Positions 47,935 to 60,059 of a stretch of 64,000 bases of DNA are shown piece by piece. Source of the DNA: Chionoecetes opilio (lineage: Eukaryota; Arthropoda; Malacostraca; Decapoda; Majidae). The position numbers and the translations under genes are program-made. Below the pieces are notes generated by a model. That model saw only the letters and a list, made by a program, of their open reading frames with translations, did not search any database and had not been told where the DNA came from. Location: NCBI GenBank assembly GCA_016584305.1, contig JACEEZ010020889.1, positions 1 through 64,000 on the forward strand, given 5' to 3'. The first letter of the stretch is position 1. The number at the start of each line of letters is the position of its first letter.

Positions 47935-48355
47935 TGTGGTGTAGTGGCTAGAGTGCCTGGCTACGAATCTGCGGGCTCTGGTTCGAATCCGGACCAGGGC
48001 AAGTCGGTGGCCAGCCAAAACCTGCAGTTCTTCCTCCCTTTCGGGGTTGATAAATGGGTACCTGAGGAAACCTGGGGAATGTAACTGTGGTAATCCGGAT
48101 GTCACACTAGCCCTGTGTCCCGGGGTAACGGTTCCTCACCTACCACAAGCTCAAAGGGCTAATGCCACGGAGATGAGCACCGAGGCCACGCGCATAGCGT
48201 ATAGGGGGGCGGCACCCCAAGCAGGCCTATGCCCCCGATGCCGGTGGTTCTGAGCTGGTTCATGGAGGGCTTGGGAGCCTGCTGCGCCTGGAAGGGGTTG
48301 GGGGGGCTGGAGGAGCTGAAGGGGTTCACACCTGTAAAAGACGAGGGCTGGATTT
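47935..48355 (+). repeat. tRNA-derived SINE (Arg-like head)
   Basis: A-box TGTAGTGGCTAGAGTG (47940-47955), B-box GGTTCGAATCC (47980-47990), anticodon loop reading CTACGAA (ACG). A long body has GGGTTGATAAATGGGTACCT-like and GCCACGCGCATAGCG words and a terminal T-rich tract (48352-48362). The anticodon stem is imperfect, so it is not a working tRNA. Confidence 0.75.
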
Positions 48356-48445
48356 TTTTTTTAGATTAAACCTTGAACGTCAGCAGGCGTTGATGTCCTT
48401 ATATCTTTCATGTAAGTTGGTGGGATTACCGAAACTTAGTGTTGC

Positions 48446-48472
48446 GTATGGCCCCGAAAGACGGGGCCATAC
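48446..48472. repeat. Perfect 11-bp-stem hairpin
   Basis: GTATGGCCCCG, a 5-base loop AAAGA, then CGGGGCCATAC. It lies just beyond the SINE tail. The T run expected of a bacterial-type terminator is absent and irrelevant here. No related copy was found in the window. Confidence 0.75.
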
Positions 48473-48589
48473 GAGCGTAGCTCAGGCCCTGTAAAATACA
48501 ACTAGATGAAACAACTAGGTGAAACACACCGTTTATATCGTCTGGACGGCACAGTTGGTTAGGGCGTTAAACCTGACCAAAAACCGGTG

Positions 48590-48655
48590 TTCTAACCTGA
48601 CGTATTCAAGAGTAAACGCGACATACTGTTCCAGAAAACGGGAATATGCCTCACG
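48590..48655 (+). repeat. Short repeat shared with 56005-56060
   Basis: AACCTGACGT, TTCAAGAGTAAACGC, CACATACT..TCCA and AAACGGGAATATGCC occur in the same order in both places. The preceding 48525-48590 has tRNA-like words (GGCACAGTTGGTTAGGGCG), suggesting a decayed SINE, but no good B-box. The rest of 48660-49197 has no recognised gene. Confidence 0.5.
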
Positions 48656-49197
48656 CTTGCTGGTCTTCGAGGACCGCTGCTCTACTCATATATTTGTCAT
48701 ACAGAACCCAGCTGCTTATTTTCGTTCAGCCTCAAGCAGCCTTAACATGAACGCTAGAGACCTCCGGAGGGCTTCATACTGGGTGGAGTCATACTGTCAC
48801 ACCATGCATCTGGCCAGGCAGCATCGGACACACCATACCCTGTTGATAATCGCCTCTTTTTTGCTTGCTTCATTCATCGGTGCTACACGTGACGATATAA
48901 AATGGCAATTACGCATAATGGGTTACGTGCAAGTCAGTTCGAAACTAAGAAACAACCAAAAATACTCTTGCACGGAAGGTACGCACATGTGACTGTCATG
49001 ATTAATAAGCTGTTGCATAATCTGTGTTCTTCAAACTTTTTTCATCGCGACCCAGTTTGATTTTATGCATTACATTTACGACCCCATTTTACGTCTGTTG
49101 CTGCTTTCTCTCTCCGATGTGATAATTTTTTACAACTACATACATACATACATATGCATTTAAATGTGCATACATATATACAAATATGCATCTATGG

Positions 49198-49392
49198 ATT
49201 CAAAATAATTGCATATGTTTGAGTGTGCCAATGTATATTTGATCTATAAAAAGTATTTATAAAATATGTAGAAGTACTGTGTAAATCGTAACTACGTAGG
49301 TAACTAGACAAAAATAGTATTGATTGATTGGCGAGTGAAGGTTATGCGTACAAGTCCTGCCTTCTCCCATCTGCATTACCCTCCTCTCTCTC

Positions 49393-49462
<70 letters not shown>

Positions 49463-49593
49463 TTTTTTTTCTCTTATTAACGCATTTCACATATTATTTA
49501 TAGAATTATCTGTTTACGACGTGGCGACACACTGAGCAAAAACTTGCGAACCAGAATTATCGTGATCCGTATTTTGAAGAACCCTGGCATAGA

Positions 49594-49641
<48 letters not shown>

Positions 49642-50340
49642 TGTTATTAGCAATACAGGAAAGGAAAGAATAATAGAACACAGCCGGTAAAAGTAAAAAA
49701 GATGAAGGACAGATTGAGGCTAGAAATTCACAGGTATAGTCAGAAAGGTTGTATACTGTTATAAGCTTCAGTATACAGCGAATACCGTATAATCTGCTTG
49801 TGAGACGTGTGGGCAATAGAGCTTGGTATAGTCTGTTTTAAATGAGGCGAAAAATCCTGACCCCTTGCTGCTTACTAACTGATATTTGATGCCAGGCGAA
49901 GAGAATACTACGGTTCATCTAAATTTCAGTTGTACTTTATCATAGTAACCATATTCTCAGGTAAATACAGGCATACTTTTAAGCATGAGACCTTTTAAGA
50001 TAGAATGGAATTTTCGCCTCGTTAAAAAAAATAGACTATAGTAAAGATGTAGATGTGGGTGAACAAGCGCACCCTCAGCATAGTAACAATACATATACTT
50101 CTCATAAGATAAATAACAGAATATATAAATACATAATGAGTTCCAATATCGGCACAGAAAGGCGATCCCCTCATTTTAAACGCATGTACGTGACGAAAAT
50201 AGCCTCATTATTACCCCCACGAGGCTGTAAGAGTATTACGCAAATATATGACGTGACCTCCAAGTGGCTTGAGGGGGCGGGGCGTTATGCAAGGTTATTC
50301 CTGTCATAATAACTCATATTTACCCTTCACCCCTCCGCCT
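49198..50340 (+). repeat. 1.15-kb duplicated block, copy 2
   Basis: Counterpart of 43692-44845 with a few per cent differences, mostly in microsatellite length: (TC)n 49383-49460 shorter and (TA)n 49598-49638 longer. The flanking sequence differs on the left side. Confidence 0.85.
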
Positions 50341-50860
<520 letters not shown>

Positions 50861-51249
50861 TATTATATGAATACGCTCGCCATTTTTAAATCCACACATA
50901 GATAACGGTTTCGTGTGCAAGTCATATACACTAGAGGGAGACTGGAGAAACCTGGGAAACGAGACTGTTGCAACTGACAAGGTGAGTTTTTTTTTTTACA
51001 TCACAAAGGACTGACCTAGAAAAAAAAGAAAATAGGCCGCTTAGCTGCCAGTTGAAAGAAGACATAAAAAGAATAAAGAAGGGGGTTGGGCCAATTTAGT
51101 TCGGGTGAGGTGTCTGTTACTCCTCTTGAAAATTTAAGTGTAAGAATTGGAAAAATGAAACATAAGGAGTTCCAGAGTTTACCAGTGATGGATGAAGAGT
51201 GAAGATACTGGTTAACTCTTGCATTAGGAAGATGGACAGAAATGGACGT

Positions 51250-51535
51250 TGCGAGTTAAGTCTGTGTTGCAGGTTAAGTCAAGTCTGTGTTGCAGGTTAA
51301 GTTAAGTCTGTGTTGCAGGTTAAGTCTGTGTTGCAGGTTAAGTCAAGTCTGTGTTGCAGGTTAAGTTAAGTCTGTGTTGCGGGTTAAGTCTGTGTTGCAG
51401 GTTAAGTCTGTGTTGCAGGTTAAGTCTATGTTGCAGGTTAAGTCTGTGTTGCAGGTTAAGTCTGTGTTGCAGGTTAAGTCTGTGTTGCAGGTTAAGTTAA
51501 GTCTGCGTTGCAGGTTAAGTCTGTATTGCAGGAGT
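51250..51535 (+). repeat. 18-bp minisatellite
   Basis: About 14 units of GTTAAGTCTGTGTTGCAG, some with an inserted TCAAG or TTAAG giving 23-bp units. Because 18 is a multiple of three it gives an open VKSVLQ-repeat frame, which is not a gene. Confidence 0.95.
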
Positions 51536-52368
51536 AAGACGCTGTATCCACCATATGCTTAGTGGCCAAGGAAATAGATATCCATCGCACCACAGACTTC
51601 AGCATGTATCGTAATTTTATAACCAACAACTTCTCTACGTAATATAGTTCTAGTAAACCCTTTCTTCATACCTTCACCTACACCAGGAGCGGTATTACCA
51701 AAGCGATCATAGCTAAGAACGTATAGCATAGCTGGACCAAATGACTAATTTTAGTTATAACTGGCTGGCAAGTATCATAAATTGGGGGGTAAGTATCATA
51801 AACCGCGCGGGTGGGAAGGACTGGGTTCATGGTGTTCTAGCCCAACTGCATAATTAGTCAGGTCGCCGCCAGCTATACCCTGCATTGAATGATAAAGTTT
51901 TTTTCTCGATGGATTCTACATCATTAGGATGTCTATAAAGCATATCAGGCGGATAACAAGAGAAAATCCCTGGGCAATCCGAGAAATCGACGAAAATCCA
52001 AAATGGCCGCCATGACGGCCAACTTCCGTAGACATAAATATAAAAAAACTAACTGCTAGGTCTAGAATCACATGTAATAGCACTTTTCCATATGATTTTG
52101 ACTTGAGTATTTCAATTACGTGGTAATTTGTTCAATTGGAGGTCAATAATAATAAAGTCACAAGTCAAGTTCAATGTCAATTTTCAGATAATTTTTGACA
52201 TGAAAATGTGAATGTGCCATGTCTGGCACATTTCCCTTTTTTGGTATTAAAGCAATAAATTCACATGAAAACAGTAATTAAACAGTGTATTCCAAATCAA
52301 AATTATATATATATTGACAATAACATAATCTTTCATTCAAGAAGGAAATTATTAGCAAAGTTAAATGT

Positions 52369-53898
52369 CTATTTGTTGTGGCACCCATCCTCTCCTCTGC
52401 AGTTGCAGAAGAGGGTGCAAGGTAAGCCGTTCGCCTTGCAGCTGCATCTCCTGGAGGCGCATGCCTTGTCGCTGCCGCAGCCGCATTTAAGGACTTTCAG
52501 GAGATCCGCAGGTGCCAGGGGTGTGTGTGTCTGGAGGTACGACAGTCAAAATTGTCGACAATGACTGGAACAAGTCCGTATACTTTCACAGGCTGTCGTC
52601 GTTCTCTGCAGATCCGCAGGTATTGTGCCACTGCCGAAGAACGCTTGAATCGATGCACTTCATCATAGGTACAGCTCACGAGATAGTCATGCATGTGCTT
52701 GACAATTTTTTCCTGTGGAAGTACACCCCAAGTGCGATTTGCAGAGGGGTCAGGTGTTTTTTGATGGCACAAGTGACGATGTTTCCGACCAGGAGAGCAG
52801 GAAGTAATTCTACAGCCAGAGAAAGTTTACCGAGCAACTTCTGCAATGTATGTTGTGCTGATTCTCCTGTAATCTCTCTGGAGATGCTGGTCGTATAGAT
52901 CTGACTTCGTTACTCCATCTCAGAACATTCTTTCCTCACATGCTATGCAATGAAATCCATCGCTGACTCTAAATTATCATCCTCATCTTCATCCTTTATC
53001 AAATTCAAGGTGGCGATAATGTTGTCACGGAAGAAGATGACTGATCGGTAGTCAGGTGCTGAGAGCACAACAAGATCCTGCTCCTTATCACAAATCGATT
53101 TGATCAATGCTGATCGCCGCATTGGCATATACCGCCAAGCTCCAGGTAACGCTCCATCAGGTTAACATAATCTTTGCTGATATTTGAGCTAATTGACGAG
53201 TTCATTTAAAGCAGCATGCAGAGTTGCTTTCTCTTTTGCCTTCCTTTCGCCTGGTGGAACTCAGCCGCTAAAAAATCTCGCGTAGCAGTCACGATGATAT
53301 CGTGCAGCAGCAGCATGAAGGTCGGCTGCTCTGACGGCGAGTTCGGATAGTCGCCGCAACACCTCATCTGCCCAACTGTCTGCTCATTCGGTGCACTTCG
53401 CGTATATTTTCTCTTCTATGGTGTATAACTTAGGTGTTCCATCTACACCTCTCTTGCCTTCAGTCTCTCTCACAAGATATGCCTGATTCCACCGATTCGG
53501 GTGTTTGGGATTCTGTTCCACAGGACATGGTCCACAGCAATAGAAATATTGATGCAACCAATCAAGCGGAGACCCCTGGATGGACCGTGTCCTCTTTGTA
53601 GGAATTGAGCTGAGGACTTGATACACTTCTTTTTTGTTTTTCTGATAATCGTTTGGTTGGTATGAGTGTACTTCACCACACATGATTTATGATATGATTT
53701 ACTTGATATGTCGGATCATTTTTCAATTTGGTTTTAAGTTCGGCCTGTATGCTATCATCATGAATTTCATTGGATTCAATAATACTGTTTAGTCTTTCAC
53801 CACCAGCCTGGTTGACCTGGAGTATGTCTTTGTCAGAGCAACTGCTGCAAAATTTGAAAAGGCATTTGTCATCCATTGTCTTTGTGGCCACCACCACT
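52369..53898 (-). pseudogene. Cys/His-rich N-terminal region joined to a CXC tail, decayed
   Basis: Read on the minus strand. The start has DDKCLFKFCSSCSDKDIL (about 53875). A segment with HQYFYCCGPCPVEQNP follows. After an in-frame stop comes ADEVLRRLSELAVRAADL and then HRDCYARFF (about 53270-53300), a zinc-finger-like His/Cys pattern. Further frames have MPMRRSALIKSICDKEQDLV and TYDEVHRFKRSSAVAQYL, reaching VIVDNFD. The 3' end encodes a CXC-type cluster (LKCGCGS, SRRCSCKANGLPC, FCNC, CHNK) and stops at 52369. The abrupt passage from VDNFD to the CXC tail suggests an internal deletion (inference). Frameshifts make it non-functional. Confidence 0.55.
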
Positions 53899-54119
53899 AC
53901 CACCGATAACTATCTACTCGAGCCAATATGAGCACGAGAACATGTACACTGGATTAACTGTTAGTCCATGTTACCATCACCAAATTAACGTCTTATCATT
54001 TCACCATCACCATACAAATATCATCGCAATCTACGGTGCATCGCAATATTTCTTGAGGATCTGAAATAAGATAAAAATAAACTAACATTCTCTTCAAATA
54101 TATATTAATATATTGGCTC

Positions 54120-54260
54120 GATCGATGTATCGGAACACAAAAGTTTATCCGCAAACTGTTTTCCATGGAAAGTAGTCCATGGACGTACAGACGGACGGAC
54201 GGTTCGGCGGACGGGCGGACAGGAAATAAGAGATCAATTTATATATAAAGAAATTAATAT
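54120..54260 (+). repeat. Retroposon-like tail (GACG/GACA-rich) inside the 3-kb element
   Basis: ACAGACGGACGGACGG-type words followed by AATTTATATATAAAG, the kind of 3' end seen in RTE-like elements and in family A. The 5' boundary is unclear; 53.9-54.5 kb is otherwise featureless. Confidence 0.45.
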
Positions 54261-54897
54261 AAATAGTAATGTGTATGTTGTCTGTTGTATCAGGTGAATG
54301 ATGAATATCTAGAAAAGTAGAGCATCATAAAACATGACATGGGAACCTAACAGTAAAACACGTCTGACATGATGCATATGTCTAACCTTCATCTCTTCAT
54401 CACATCAACAAGTGATCGAACCAACTATATAAGTTACAATTGTTTCAGTTCAATCTGAAGTCAGTTAACGTGAACATGAGTTCAGAATAATTTTCTACCG
54501 CTAATATGTGAATATTAGGGTACGCACACACTAACAATTTTATACATATTTACTCTGAAAAATGACATTGAGCTTGACTTTTGATTTTCTTATTGACCTC
54601 CAATCGAAAAAATAACCACTGAATTGAATTGCTCATGTCAAAATCATATGGAAAAGTGTTATTACATGTGATTCTAGACCTAGTAGTTAGTTTTTTTATA
54701 TTTACGTATGTCTACGGAAGTCGGCCGTCATGGCGGCCATTTTGGATTTTCGTTGATTTCTCGGATTGCCCAATGATTTTCTCTTGTTATCCGCCTGATA
54801 TGCTTTATAGACATCCTAATGATGTAAAATCCATCGAGAAAAAAACTTTTTCATTCCATGCAGGGTAACATTGAAAAACCCACTTTGGCATCCTGAC

Positions 54898-55813
54898 TAA
54901 GGGCTATATTCAAGAACTTTTCTCCACCCGTTGCATCGCGAATCGGTATACAAGAATCAAAAGAGGTAACACAACGGGTGGAGATTTGAGTCAGCTGATT
55001 CGCGACACCATGCAGATCCCACCTTCATCTCGCTGTGCACTTATTTCATCCTATTTCTTCCCAGACCATTACAGGTGAGTTTTCAACACAACCGAGAGTA
55101 ACATGCATACCTTGTGAATGCACACGTGTCATAATTAAGGTAAAATTAGGTGCAGGAGGCCTTATATTGCTGTGAGAAGTGGTGACGAAGGAGAGCGACT
55201 GTGGTGGTGGTGGTCCGCCATATTGCTTTTTGGCGGCTGGTCACATGTTCTTGGGACGGGATGTACGTACAGGAATGTACGTACATCCCGTCCCAATCCC
55301 ACTCAGGCCCATTTTTTCTTCCTCAATGCCTCAGATAGTAGCGAACACTAACAAAGCCATTATTTTAATGGCAGAAATGATAAATTAGGCTAGTAAAAGG
55401 AATTAGATATTGCTTATTGGCGGCTGGCCACATGTGTTTGGGACGGGATGTACGTACATCCTGTCCCACAGGGATGTACATACGTACATCCCGTCCCAAG
55501 CCCACTCAGGCCCATTTTTTCTTCCTCAATGCCTCAGATAAGTGGCGAACACTAACAAAGCTATTATTTTAATGGCAGAAATGATAAATTAGGCTAGTAA
55601 AAGGAATTAGATAGGTGTAAAACAGTCAAAATATTGATAAAGCCTTGGACTCGCTTGTGTTGGTACGACTGCCTTTGCAGCCACTGCTTGTGTTGGTACG
55701 ACTGTCAAATATCCACCGGTCGGGCATTTCTTGTAGATGCCACCAGTGGAGGTACGACGGTGGAGAATCTCCACCGGCCGGGATTTGACGAGCATTCTTG
55801 AATATAGCCCTAA
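54898..55813. mobile_element. PIF/Harbinger-type element with TAA target duplication
   Basis: The element 54901-55810 (910 bp) begins GGGCTATATTCAAGAA and ends with the exact complement TTCTTGAATATAGCCC. It is flanked by TAA at 54898-54900 and 55811-55813, the 3-bp TWA duplication of PIF/Harbinger. Near-terminal CTCCACC and GGTGGAG words extend the inverted repeat. There is no transposase. It contains an internal tandem duplication with strong hairpins. Confidence 0.8.
55228..55616. repeat. 187-bp tandem duplication, each unit with a long hairpin
   Basis: TGGCGGCTGG at 55231 and 55418 marks two units sharing GCCCATTTTTTCTTCCTCAA and ATGGCAGAAATGATAAATTA. Each begins with an inverted repeat. 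In unit 1, GGGACGGGATGTACGTACA (55253-55271), a 4-base loop, then the exact complement (55276-55294). Unit 2 has a doubled, slightly mutated version (55440-55497). Confidence 0.85.
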
Positions 55814-55829
55814 ATGCATATTCCCGTTC

Positions 55830-56060
55830 TCTATGCGAGTATGTGGTTTCCGTGTGAAGACGCTTGTCTGTAGCTCCGAAACTAACCATCGGATTTTCTC
55901 AAAAATTGTTCAACCCCCATTGTGATTCCCACACAAAGCTACCTATTGAGGTAAAGTGAAACCTAACCTACCGTAACCGTAACCTAACGTAACCTAACCA
56001 ACCTGACGTGTTCAAGAGTAAACGCCACATACTCTTCCATAAACGGGAATATGCCCCCCC
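55830..56060 (+). repeat. Interspersed repeat related to 28788-28895 and 48590-48655
   Basis: Contains TATGTGGTTTCCG, GGATTTTCTC and TTGTGATTCCCACAC, then CCTAAC-rich sequence (55960-56005), then the TTCAAGAGTAAACGC block. It links two shorter repeats seen separately elsewhere, so this is the longest copy of that family here. Confidence 0.65.
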
Positions 56061-56084
56061 CCCCCCACCCCCCGCTCCTGGTTC

Positions 56085-56530
56085 TGTTTCATGAAGCAGT
56101 GTTGTTATCTCGAGTCACAGAAAAAAGAAGAGAAGAACAAGAATAGCTTGTACATCATTCAGTTACATAAGATACAATATGTACCCTTAATTACGGGATT
56201 ATCAACCATGCGGAAGGCTGACGAAGGGTAAATAAGGAGAATATTGATGAATAAACCCGAAAACAAGTGAGAAAGTTACATAAGATACACTTTCATCATA
56301 AAATCACTTTCAAGAGGTTCCATTTTGAGAGGAATTCACCCCAGGATCAGCTTTTAGGCATTGTACCTCCAAAATATCAAAAGTTAATAGAAATGCATGT
56401 GAAATTTATTTTTGTTTCCACGGCCAAACTGACTGAACGCGCGTTATTAAAGGGTCCAAATGATCACATCATCATTATCTACATTTATTTTCTGTCAATT
56501 ATATCAGGTAATCGTGGAGCTAAGCCTACC
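56085..56530 (-). repeat. Third, inverted copy of the repeat at 7230-7745
   Basis: The reverse complement matches the left part of the 9.5-kb block: CAACCATGCGGAAGGCTGA, AAGGTAAATAAGGAGAATAT-like, GTTTCCACGGCCAAA, AAAGGGTCCAAATGATCAC and ATATCAGGTAATCGTGG. This shows that part of the block is an ordinary interspersed repeat, while the rest is not repeated here. Confidence 0.8.
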
Positions 56531-56639
56531 TACCTACCTTCCTGCCTCCCCTTCCTAATTATTATTATTATTGTTAAGATCCGGACGCCACCGCTCCGCT
56601 ACTCCCGAAGGGGGGAAGGAAGGAAATTGCGTGCGCGGA

Positions 56640-57045
56640 GGCGGTGTTGATATACGCAGCTCCTGTTTTAGCGTCCACCAACCCGCTATGGTTCTTCCAA
56701 TCGGTCGCTGGTCGTGGCATGACAAATAACCCCGGCACCTCTACCTGAAGGTGCTGGGTTGGGCTTTATCTCCTTGTACCGGAAGGTACAACGGGGCAGT
56801 GCCCGTAGCTTCGGAGATACGGGGAGCTTACCTCCCCAGGCTTATAACGCCCCGGGCTTTACCCGGGGGACGACCCTCCCTGTTCCCCCCCGAGGCCCAT
56901 AGCTTGCATAGTTGTCCCGGGGTCAATCCATTATCGCCCGTCCCTGTCATGCACTGTCAAATCATATAGATACATCACCATCTGCTGCGTCGCCTTCAGG
57001 AAGACCTGTATGTGGTGCTCAAGAGGTCCTAAGATCCTGTTGCAG
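56640..57045 (+). repeat. GC-rich interspersed repeat (family B), plus orientation
   Basis: Counterpart of 43255-43665. Open frames occur on both strands because of GC richness, but no domain is visible. Confidence 0.75.
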
Positions 57046-57109
57046 GTGCCTCGTAATGCCCCGGGGTTCCGGGGGGGAACCCAGTGGAAGCCTCCTGAAG
57101 GAGGTATCT

Positions 57110-57640
57110 AGTAGGGCGTCGTAGTAGCGTAGAGTTTCACCTCCGGCCCACGCCCGCCCCTAGTGCCTGCCCCCAGCGCCCAGTGGCTCCCTAAGGGCCC
57201 TGAAGAGAGGCCACAGGGGTAGGTAGTGTGGAGGGACGTCATGGTCTCGTAGAGTAGCACTTCCCTACCCCCTGGGGCAAAGTGAGGGCGCCCCTTGGTT
57301 GCCCCACGGCGGTTCCGGGAAGCCATGCGGCCCCAGGGGAATCATCATCGGGGCGGGCAGTGTTGCAGGGACATCTTGGTCTCGTAGAGTTGCACTTCCC
57401 GCCCCTGGGGTTATGCGGGGTATTCCTTAGTCGTCCCGTCGAAGCTCGTCGTCCCTGGGGCAAAGTGAAGAGCCACAGGGGCAACGCCGAGCGCCGCTAT
57501 TTGCCCTGCCGTGGCCCCTTCATCTCAGGAGCCCAGGAGGAACACAGGGGCAAAGCCACCAGGGCAGGTGCCTGGCAGGACGTCGGGACTTCGTAGAGAT
57601 GAGTAGCACCTGCCCCAGGGGACAAGCGGCGTGGCGGGCG
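57110..57640. repeat. Degenerate GC-rich repeats with TCGTAGAG words
   Basis: Related segments near 57118, 57247, 57378 and 57586 contain (T)CGTAGAG followed by a C-rich CACYTSCC block and GGGGCAA. The spacing is irregular (about 120-210 bp). This may extend family B. No gene recognised. Confidence 0.45.
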
Positions 57641-58430
57641 TCGGGCGTCTGGTAATGAAGGGCGCTCCTTGCACTAAGACACTAGTCTCGTAAGATATCA
57701 CCGCGACGCAATAATACGTGTGGCCACACCGCAGGGTATATAGAATCTGATCTTCTCTCTCCTGTCTTCAGGGGGAGACCCGGCGTGTGGTGGGTACATG
57801 TCAAAGGTTATTTCAGTGCTGACATAAGTGTGAAGTGATGGCGTGAATTGAGGGATGAAGATTCTTTCTCCTTCTCCTCGCCTCCTCACCTTCTCACTCT
57901 CTCACACTCTCCCTCACCTTCTCTCACTTTCTCTCTCTCTCACTTTCTCTCTCTCTCTCCTCCTCCCCTCATCTGCTCTTTCGCCGGGGGACGGGAGGGA
58001 CCCTTAGCTGTGGTCAGCAAATGTGCAGGTGGGCGCCGGCCACCCCTTCGTAGGGCTGATAAGGAAGAGTGTTGTAAGCACAACATCATTGCGTCTTTCC
58101 CTATCTACCCCCGTCATCAGTACTCTGCCTCTTCCTTCCTTCTCGTCCATTCCCCCCTTTATTCCTCTTTCCCTCCTATTCCTCATTCTCCCAACTCTCC
58201 AGCCCTCACAATTATCATGGATTATGGATTCTCTCTCTCTCTCTCAATTATCCGATATATATGACGCATTATAAATTGTACGCATCTTGTGGAACGGTTT
58301 TATTCTTTCCATGATAACGTCCACAACCGCGTCGTGTTATGATGTAGGAACACACACACATAACAGTTCTGCACAGAGACGCAGGGAACGATATGCACAC
58401 ACTGAGGCGGACGGAAAGCAACGCCAGTAT
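57641..58430. other. No recognised gene; pyrimidine-rich tract
   Basis: A TCTC/CTCA-rich tract at 57865-57975 and another near 58100-58240. Open frames are low-complexity. Confidence 0.45.
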
Positions 58431-58436
58431 GAGTCA

Positions 58437-59312
58437 ATTAGAGAGAACTGCAACTCCGAAATGCCAGTGGTCGCTGGCAGTTTTAACTCACAATTTGGTG
58501 AAAAGTTGGTCAACTTGAAAGATAAATATGGGCTTATTCCACTGCACTTAAAACACACAAGTATAATATTAAGAACGATTTTCTTCTATATGTATATTGT
58601 ATAGAAGCCTGATTCTGTAAAACATTGTATATAACCAAATAACCAAGGAGGTTATAGTTGAGGAGGCGAGGTAAATGCTACTCTATGATATTATATAGTC
58701 AATAACGAATGTTTAGAAGTTATCTTTACCTAGGCAGTCATATTTTCCTGTTATTATTGTGTATCAATCAGATAGAAAGCCTGGAAGTGCAATGAGTCGA
58801 CGCGTGAAGTGGCAATGTTTTGATTCAATCTCCCCACCCACCACTCCCCGCCGCGGCGTATCGCCTCCACAATTATAACCTACATTGTCGCAGCAGCAAG
58901 CCGATTTCGGCATTCCTTATTCTTCGTTTTTCCAAGGCATTGCTTATTGTATTTTGACAAGGGTTTGCCAGACGCAGCAGTACTGTCTTAGAAAACAGTG
59001 TGAACATCGCCCAAATTTTACATGCCACAATATACATGTAAAAAATATATTAAGCTTTGCTACACGAGGCGAGTAATTTGCATTAAATTGCTATTATAGA
59101 ACGTTCCATCGTAATGCATGTCATCCATATAATTAGTAGAACAACAGAAGAACTATATTTTTTGGTTTTCAGATGCGGTGCATCAATGTTTATCGCGAAA
59201 TTAATTTATGAAAACTATTAGTCGCGGAGGGAAAACACAGTAGACCAACCTTTGAGTTAAAACTGCCAGCGACCACTGGCATTTCTCGAGTTTCAGTTCT
59301 CTCTAATTAGAC
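58437..59312. repeat. Pair of inverted 55-bp repeats, 0.8 kb apart
   Basis: The left segment (58437-58492) reads TTAGAGAGAACTG, AAATGCCAGTGGTCGCTGGC and AGTTTTAACTCA; the right segment (59251-59310) is its inverted copy. Possible AATT flanks are not convincing. It could be a small DNA element with the ends at AGAGAGAACTG. The interior has no gene. Confidence 0.55.
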
Positions 59313-59313
59313 C

Positions 59314-59321
<8 letters not shown>

Positions 59322-59383
<62 letters not shown>
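59322..59383 (+). repeat. (GA)n microsatellite
   Basis: Pure GA tract immediately upstream of LINE 3'-end sequence. Confidence 0.97.
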
Positions 59384-59384
59384 A

Positions 59385-59565
59385 TAAGAAAATAAGGAAG
59401 CTACAAGAGGCCGCGAGACTTACACGTGGTAGTTTCTGTTACTTAATTACTACCTACATCCATCTTTCATCCCCATCCATGAAATTGTCTAGCCTCATTT
59501 TGAAACTCCCTATTGACTCCGCACTAAACACCTGACAACTGAGTCCCTTCTATGTCAATCCAAGT
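59385..59565 (-). pseudogene. 3' end of a CR1-like LINE (minus strand)
   Basis: Minus-strand reading gives ESIGSFKMRLDNFMDGDERWM and a stop near 59452-59456, then a short 3' tail ending in AGCTTCCTTATTTTCTTATG. Such an SFK-x-RLD C-terminal ending is typical of CR1-like LINE ORF2 in arthropods. Only the extreme end is present (5'-truncated). 59570-60060 has no recognised gene. Confidence 0.5.
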
Positions 59566-60059
59566 CATAAACAACAACAACAACAAACAAAAAAAGGCTT
59601 CGTTATCATCACACAAATAGGCTGCGGCTGAATTAAACATTTATTTTATTCTATTGTGTATCTTACTGTAATCTATTTCATTCTTCATTATATTATATCT
59701 ATTTCTTCTATTGTCTTAACATTTATTTAATTTTATTTTGTAGTGTGATTAATGTTTTATAGGACATAACAAAATGATAATACTATATTTGCACGAACTT
59801 GACTGACCTCTGCTCTGCGGCGATCTCGTGAACAACTCCAAATTCAATCAGTCATCAATCCCTTGGTGATAACAACTACCGTCAATAAAAACTATAACCG
59901 CTACTGCACTAATGTCGCCAGGCGAATTTTATTGGCGAATATTACCACCACTACAGACTTGTATGTGCCACTAAAGACATGTACATAATATAAACTACTG
60001 TGCATGCCTCTTTAGTGGCCCATACACATATGGGAGCACATTCAGAGACGCTAACGTCC

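Larger units (their letters stand above)
51876..54867. mobile_element. 3-kb element with terminal inverted repeats of about 320 bp and TA flanks
   Basis: The left arm (about 51878-52200) and right arm (about 54545-54865) are inverted copies by eye, sharing CCCTGCAT at the tips, TTTTTTTCTCGATGGATT, GCGGATAACAAGAGAAAAT, ATGGCCGCCATGACGGCC and GACCTCCAATT-type blocks. The tips are flanked by TA on both sides (51876-51877, 54866-54867), possibly a 2-bp target duplication. Between the arms lie a decayed CXC protein gene (minus strand) and an insertion with a GACGGACGGACGG tail (54120-54260). No known transposase was recognised. The structure is that of a DNA transposon of unknown family. Confidence 0.7.

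Noticed and set aside
58437..59312. Defined transposon with AATT target duplication
   Set aside because: The 55-bp inverted pair is real, but the flanks do not give a convincing duplication, so only the inverted repeat is reported.
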